Translations under genes and position numbers: made by a program
Assembly (NCBI GenBank): GCA_022340775.1
Contig: JAJDNH010000161.1
Coordinates: 1-59,393 of the forward strand
Source: Acidobacteriota bacterium
GTDB taxonomy: Bacteria > Acidobacteriota > Thermoanaerobaculia > Thermoanaerobaculales > Sulfomarinibacteraceae
Reading direction: 5' to 3'
DNA length: 59,393 nt
Notes under the pieces: generated by a model
Seen by the model: only the letters and a program-made list of their open reading frames with translations
Database searches by the model: none
What the model was told of the DNA's origin: nothing
Shown: piece after piece, positions 55,296-59,393 of the stretch
Position numbering within the stretch: position 1 is the first letter of the stretch
How the letters are laid out: each line of letters opens with the position of its first letter

Positions 55296-56570
55296 TCATG
55301 CATTCAGCCGACGGAGGGCGTGGAGCGAGAAGCCGTCATTGGCCGGCGCCGGCAGGATCGTGACCCCGCCGGCGGTGGTCGCGACTGCCGGCGTGCCTGG
55401 CGGCAGCAGGGGCTCCAGCGGCTCGACGGCCCAACCCGGCGGCACCTCCTCGAACAGGCGTTCGTTCTCCTCCGGTTCTACCGAACACGTGGAGTAGAGA
55501 AGAACACCGCCGGCGGCGACCAGCTCCCGTGCAGCCTCCACCATGGCGAGCTGCCGCGCCGCCAGCGTCGCGATCGCGTCCGGCGCCAGCCGCCAGCGCA
55601 GCTCGGGGTGTCGGCGCAGGGTACCGGTCCCCGAGCACGGTGCATCAAGGACCACAAGGCTCCATGCCTGCGGTGCGAAGGGCGGACGCTCGGCGTCGGC
55701 CACTGCAGCCAGGGCCGCACCCCCCAGACGGGCCAACGTCGCCTTGAGAAGGCGCAGCCGTCCCAGCCGCAGGTCGCCGGCCACTGCCGTCCTCCACCGG
55801 TGGAGCCGCACCGCCAGGGCGGTCTTGCCTCCCGGTGCGGCGCACAGATCGAGCAGCGTTGCCGCGTCGAGCGTGGCGCCAAGGGCAGCCGTCACGTGCG
55901 CCACGAGCTGCGACGACGGGTCCTGGGCATACGCATCGTCCGCCGCCACCGCTCGCGCGAGGGCCGGCGCGTCCGCGGGCGACCGCCACGCACCCGGACA
56001 CCAGGGGTGCGGTGCCAACCACAGGCCGCCCGCAGTGGCGTGCCGGGCCTCGGCCTCGTTCGCCCACCATACCCAGAGGCCGGCCGGCGTCTGATTCACC
56101 TCCATCATCCGAACGGCCGCTTCGCGCCCGAAGGCGGAGCACCAGCGTTCGTACAGCCAGCGCGGGTGGGAAAGGCGGAGATCAGGCGTGGCGGAGCTGT
56201 CCAAGGCCTGCCACCGTTCCCCGGCGCGGCGCAGCACCGCGTTGACCATCCCAGCAGCGGAGCCCTTGCCGAGCCTGCGAACCAGTCGGACCGCAGCATC
56301 GGTGGCGACGGGCGGCGGTACGCCGAGGTCGGCGGCCTCGAACAGGCCCAGTCGCAGCACGGCGCGAACCTCGGGATCGAGCTTCGCGAGCGGCCGCCGG
56401 GTGAGCGCGCCGAGCGCCTCGTCGAGCCTGCGCAGCCATCGCAGCACGCCGAGAACACGGGCCCGCACACCACCCTCCTGTACGCGTTCGAGGAGCCGGG
56501 AGGCGAATGCACCACCCTCGACACGAACCAGCATCAGCGCGGCGCGCTGCCGGTCAGCCGAAGAGCTCAC
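55296..56570 (-). CDS. rsmB: 16S rRNA (cytosine967-C5)-methyltransferase
   Basis: 424 residues. N-terminal NusB-like domain (about 5-135), then the Rossmann methyltransferase with LLDLCAAPGGKTALAVRLH, LDAPCSGTGTLRRHPELRW (catalytic Cys in PC) and YSTCSVEPEENERLFEE (TC). It methylates C967 of 16S rRNA. The start is GTG at 56570, overlapping the fmt end by 17 bases; the pair fmt-rsmB is a common bacterial arrangement. Confidence 0.94.
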   Translation of the reverse strand: MSSSADRQRAALMLVRVEGGAFASRLLERVQEGGVRARVLGVLRWLRRLDEALGALTRRPLAKLDPEVRAVLRLGLFEAADLGVPPPVATDAAVRLVRRLGKGSAAGMVNAVLRRAGERWQALDSSATPDLRLSHPRWLYERWCSAFGREAAVRMMEVNQTPAGLWVWWANEAEARHATAGGLWLAPHPWCPGAWRSPADAPALARAVAADDAYAQDPSSQLVAHVTAALGATLDAATLLDLCAAPGGKTALAVRLHRWRTAVAGDLRLGRLRLLKATLARLGGAALAAVADAERPPFAPQAWSLVVLDAPCSGTGTLRRHPELRWRLAPDAIATLAARQLAMVEAARELVAAGGVLLYSTCSVEPEENERLFEEVPPGWAVEPLEPLLPPGTPAVATTAGGVTILPAPANDGFSLHALRRLNA

Positions 56571-57492
56571 CGGCGACCACCCGCTCGCCGATCAGGAACG
56601 CGTCGGCGGGCATGCGTCGCCTGCCCTCCCGCTGCAGCTCGGTAATCCGGACTGCGGTCCCCCAGCCACAGCGCAGGACGATGCCCTGGGCGTCGGCCCA
56701 CAGCACCGTACCGGCCTCCTCCGCCCCGTGCGGTGGCTGCCGAACCTCCTCCAGCCCATGGAGCTTGAGGCGACCACCGCGGAACTTGGTGTACAGCCCC
56801 GGCCACGGCGTGAACGCCCGTAGTCGGTTCACCAGCTGCCGCGCCGGCATCGACCAGTCCACCTTGGCGAAACTGCGGCGGATCATGGGGGTCACGTTGG
56901 CACCCTCGTCCGGCTGCGCTTGCGGCGCAACGGTGCCTGTCGCAAGGCCGTCCAACGTCCTCACGACCAGCTCCGCGCCGACCTCTGCGAGCCGTGCCGA
57001 GAGATCAGCGGCGTTCTCCAACGGCAGGATCTCGACGCTCTCCTGGAGGAGAAGCGGGCCGGTGTCCATCCCCTCGTCCAGGACCATCGTCGTGACGCCG
57101 GTCGTGGTGTCGCCTGTGGCGAGCGCCCACTGGATTGGGGACGGCCCCCGGTGACGCGGCAGCAGGCTCGGGTGCAGGTTGATGATGCCGAGATGCGGAA
57201 TGCCCAGGATCCCCGGCGGAATCAGCCTGCCGTACGCGACGACCACGCCGATATCCACTCCGGCCCCGCGCATCATCTGCGCGACCTCCTGTCCCTTCAG
57301 GCTCTTGGGCTGGATGACGGGGAGACCGAGCTTGTTCGCGAGCTCGACGACGGGCGGCGAAGACAGCACCTGATGACGGCCGACCGGCTTGTCGGGCCGC
57401 GACACGACCAGCGTGACTCGGTGGTCACCGCGGACGAGGCGTCGGAGAGTCGGAACCGCGAACTCTGGGGTACCGAAGAAAACGACCTTCAT
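56554..57492 (-). CDS. fmt: methionyl-tRNA formyltransferase
   Basis: 312 residues: MKVVFFGTPEFAVPTLRRL, VSRPDKPVGRHQ, VVAYGRLIPP, INLHPSLLPRHRGPSPIQ and MDTGPLL carry the formyl-folate site and the Asn-His-Asp catalytic set; the C-terminal OB domain follows. It formylates initiator Met-tRNA. ATG at 57492. The peptide deformylase gene often adjacent is not here. Confidence 0.95.
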   Translation of the reverse strand: MKVVFFGTPEFAVPTLRRLVRGDHRVTLVVSRPDKPVGRHQVLSSPPVVELANKLGLPVIQPKSLKGQEVAQMMRGAGVDIGVVVAYGRLIPPGILGIPHLGIINLHPSLLPRHRGPSPIQWALATGDTTTGVTTMVLDEGMDTGPLLLQESVEILPLENAADLSARLAEVGAELVVRTLDGLATGTVAPQAQPDEGANVTPMIRRSFAKVDWSMPARQLVNRLRAFTPWPGLYTKFRGGRLKLHGLEEVRQPPHGAEEAGTVLWADAQGIVLRCGWGTAVRITELQREGRRRMPADAFLIGERVVAGELFG

Positions 57493-57598
57493 GAGGGGAA
57501 GTGTAACGCACTGAGATGGCGGCGGCGCCGCCGGACCTGCTCCGGGCGCCGGAGAAAAGCCCGTCGGAAACCACCGGTGGACCAAGCGACCGATGCGC

Positions 57599-57628
57599 TT
57601 GGCGGGCGTCCAGCCGGGCGTGTATAGT
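57599..57628 (+). promoter_or_regulatory. promoter of the HD-GYP regulator
   Basis: -35 TTGGCG (57599-57604), 18-base spacer, -10 TATAGT (57623-57628). The ATG follows 12 bases after the -10, leaving a leader of only about 6 bases. Confidence 0.5.
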
Positions 57629-57640
57629 CGTCGGTGAACG

Positions 57641-58681
57641 ATGTCAGACGAACCGCGCCACCCCGTCATCCTCGTTGCCGAGGACGAGCCCACTATCCTG
57701 TTGGCGGTGAGGGAGTTCCTGGAATCCCGCGGCTACGGCGTCCGGACCGCCAGCAACGGCATCGCGGCCCTCGCAGAGGTGCGTGAGAAGACGCCCGATC
57801 TGGTCGTACTCGACGTCAGCATGCCCCGCTTGTCGGGGCTCGACGTCGCCCTCAACCTGCGCTTCGTTCAGAGCCGGAGCGACCTCCCGATTCTGGTCAT
57901 CACGGGCCGCAACGACATCGCGACGCGCCGGCGCAGCCAGCAGGCCGGCGCCGACAGGATCATCCTCAAGCCGTTCGACCTTGCCACGCTCGAAGGCGAG
58001 GTCAGAGGCTTGCTCGCCCGCAAGCGCCCATCCTGGCTGGCTCTCGAGGACCGGTACGTGCCTGGTGGCGAAGAAGCAGTGGTCGCCTTGCCCGAGGAGG
58101 TCCACCGGCGCCTGACCCGAATGACGCGCACCCACCGATCGATGCTCGGCCTCCTCGCCCGCTCCCTGGACGAGCGAGGGCTGCATGGGAGCTACCACTC
58201 ACTCCAGGTCTCGCGGCTCGCAGGAATGACCGCAACCGCGCTGCAGCTCGACGAGGAGCAACTGCAACTGATGCGCACGGCAGGTCTTCTCCACGATCTC
58301 GGTCTGGCCATGCTGCCCGACGCCGTCCTCGCCAAGCCTGGGCCTTTGACGCAGGAGGAGTGGCGCCGCATAGCCCAGCATCCCGTCCTCGGTGCACGCA
58401 TGCTGGATGCACCTCCGTACCGCGGCGAGATCGCGTCCGCCGTCCTTCACCACCACGAGCGCTGGGACGGCTCCGGATACCCGGATGGTCTCGAGGCGAC
58501 CGCCATTCCCCTTGGCGCGAGGATCCTCGCTGTGGTCGACGCGTTCTCGGCCATGACCACCCGGAGAGGCTACGCGGACGCGGCCACCCCCGAGCAGGCG
58601 GTTGCCGAGCTCGAGCGGTACGCTGGAACGCAGTTCGATCCGGAGGTCGTCGACGCCTTCCGCCGCGCCGCCCATTTGTAG
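57641..58681 (+). CDS. response regulator with HD-GYP c-di-GMP phosphodiesterase domain
   Basis: 346 residues. The receiver domain (about 8-125) has acidic pocket EDE, phospho-acceptor Asp58 (VVLDVSMPRLSG), Thr88 and Lys110 (ILKPFD). The HD-GYP domain (about 155-345) has HD at 218-219 (LLHDLG), HHE at 271-273 and DGSGYP at 276-281. It is RpfG-like and should degrade c-di-GMP under control of an unlinked sensor kinase. ATG at 57641. Confidence 0.92.
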   Translation: MSDEPRHPVILVAEDEPTILLAVREFLESRGYGVRTASNGIAALAEVREKTPDLVVLDVSMPRLSGLDVALNLRFVQSRSDLPILVITGRNDIATRRRSQQAGADRIILKPFDLATLEGEVRGLLARKRPSWLALEDRYVPGGEEAVVALPEEVHRRLTRMTRTHRSMLGLLARSLDERGLHGSYHSLQVSRLAGMTATALQLDEEQLQLMRTAGLLHDLGLAMLPDAVLAKPGPLTQEEWRRIAQHPVLGARMLDAPPYRGEIASAVLHHHERWDGSGYPDGLEATAIPLGARILAVVDAFSAMTTRRGYADAATPEQAVAELERYAGTQFDPEVVDAFRRAAHL

Positions 58682-58689
58682 CCCGGGTC

Positions 58690-58905
58690 ATCCCCAGAGG
58701 CCCGGGCGGAGCACCCGTTCTACTGCGGTCCGCGATACGGGGTCACCTGCACGTTCTTCACTTGTCGCTCGCCTCCAACGTACCTGCAGGTACGCCTGCG
58801 GCGTGCTCCGGCGCGAGAAAACGCACATCTGACACCCGTCTCGCGAACCTCGCTACGAACCGGCTCTCCGCCCGGACCTCAAGAGACTCTGAACGGATGA
58901 GGGTC
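58690..58905 (+). repeat. dispersed repeat R1, copy b
   Basis: Matches the reverse complement of 755-960 over about 180 bases, including CGTACCTGCAGGTACG. Its left half also aligns with the MITE-like copy at 41637 (CTACTGCG, CGATACG, GCCTGCGG). Short ORFs through it are not protein-like. Confidence 0.7.
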
Positions 58906-58964
58906 GCTCTATTTCGGACGATACAGGATACAGATCCGAGCGCAGCGAGCCCTCGGAAATCTCT

Positions 58965-59178
58965 CAAATGGGCGTGCCGGGCACAGCTCTTCCCTGGAGC
59001 GCGAAAGGCAGCCTACCGCGACAGAAGGGAAAAGCTGATGCCGGGCTCCCTCGGTCCTTGGCGTTAGGAGTACGGCCTCAAGATTGAATGAGCCGGCTCG
59101 AGCACGCTCCGGCGGCCACCACGAAGACACCGATCCCTCCTCGTGACCGTGCGGCCGCCGGAGCAACGCAGAACTCCT
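58965..59178 (+). repeat. dispersed repeat R2, copy f
   Basis: Core arms CTCCGGCGGCCAC (59107-59119) and GCGGCCGCCGGAG (59151-59163), loop again 31 bases. A C-G pair here replaces the T-A pair of other copies. The 5' part (GGGCGTGCCGGGCACAGCT, GGGAAAAGCTG) matches copy d. Confidence 0.75.
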
Positions 59179-59393
59179 GGGTGCGGCCGCAGGTCGCGGA
59201 TCCGCCTCACCAGGACGTTGTCTCCATGAACGGTCCCGCGGTGGGGCGGGGACGGAGCGAAAGGAGGCGAGCGGCCATCCCGCCGCGGGCGGTGGGGGGA
59301 CCGGGCGCAGGAGGCTTGGCCCGATGTCGGAAGAGGGTAAGTCTCCGAGTACGGTTCCCCCGCCGTCTTCGGCGGGTGCAGCCGTGAGCCGAC
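59179..59393 (+). other. unexplained structured tail running off the window
   Basis: GC-rich, hairpin-rich, without a convincing ORF. It begins with GTGCGGCCGCAGG, also seen at 26753, and near its end has TAAGTCTCCGAGTACGGTTC. GTGCG at a 5' end and AAGTCTC-N-GTACGGTTC recall group II intron RNA, but a clean domain V is not visible before the sequence ends. Confidence 0.3.

Noticed and set aside
58713-59067. Protein-like peptides with SNVPAGTPAACSGA in frames at 58360-59067 and in the inverted copy near 800-950
   Set aside because: The peptide recurs only because the DNA repeat R1 recurs, and in both orientations; no start, ribosome site or conserved frame supports a gene.

Overview
The window is GC-rich chromosomal DNA of a diderm (Gram-negative type) bacterium. 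The envelope genes show this: a TolQ/TolR/TonB-like/TolB cluster, a LolC/E permease, a FadL-type outer-membrane protein and a lipoprotein. A single-chain pyruvate:ferredoxin oxidoreductase behind a Rex-like operator, a split glycine decarboxylase (GcvPA/GcvPB), archease, and an M23 peptidase next to a bactofilin-like protein would fit Acidobacteriota or a neighbouring phylum. There is no rRNA or other marker here, so that placement is a weak inference. I see no prophage, CRISPR array, transposase or plasmid function.

Layout. 1-980: intergenic repeats. 980-8870: a TPR/cyclic-nucleotide-binding sensor, archease, the Tol-type cluster, a zinc-ribbon protein and an MFSD1-like transporter. 9000-12530: repeat blocks around an acyl-CoA dehydrogenase and a Tat-exported phosphoesterase. 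12533-15899 (minus): zinc-ribbon protein, a PLP-fold protein lacking the Schiff-base lysine, hflX and an FmdB-like protein. 16028-23646 (plus): tRNA(CAT), tilS, an HPRT-like protein with altered catalytic residues, ftsH, folP, cdaA, cdaR and glmM, mostly with 4-base overlaps. 23850-30641: hydrolase, plsC, mrp, then rsmD, a secreted protein and a DHH-CBS-CCA-adding fusion on the minus strand. 30915-38721 (minus): gcvPB, gcvPA, gcvH, gcvT, bactofilin-like, M23 peptidase, LolC/E. 38848-45600 (plus): FadL-like porin, GDSL hydrolase, xerD, lytic transglycosylase, lipoprotein, suhB, TPR protein. 45763-50358: PFOR and a DHOD-like partner. 50768-58681: DMT transporter, GT-C-like membrane protein, purine nucleoside phosphorylase, MBL hydrolase, rsmB, fmt and an HD-GYP response regulator. 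The last 700 bases are repeats and an unexplained structured tail.

The core genes are ordinary housekeeping genes. The unusual material is of three kinds. (1) Several families of dispersed, structured intergenic repeats. One has a 13-31-13 hairpin in six copies with compensatory changes. One is a MITE-like element with terminal inverted repeats that supplies the start codon of hflX. Another consists of inverted arrays of 8-9-mers lying mostly between convergent genes. (2) Two enzyme-fold proteins in conserved contexts that have lost defining catalytic residues: the class III aminotransferase fold and the HPRT fold. (3) Expression architecture: a CAU tRNA ending 6 bases before the tilS start, and repeated placement of a TANNNT box 6-8 bases before start codons that lack a Shine-Dalgarno sequence, suggesting frequent leaderless mRNAs.
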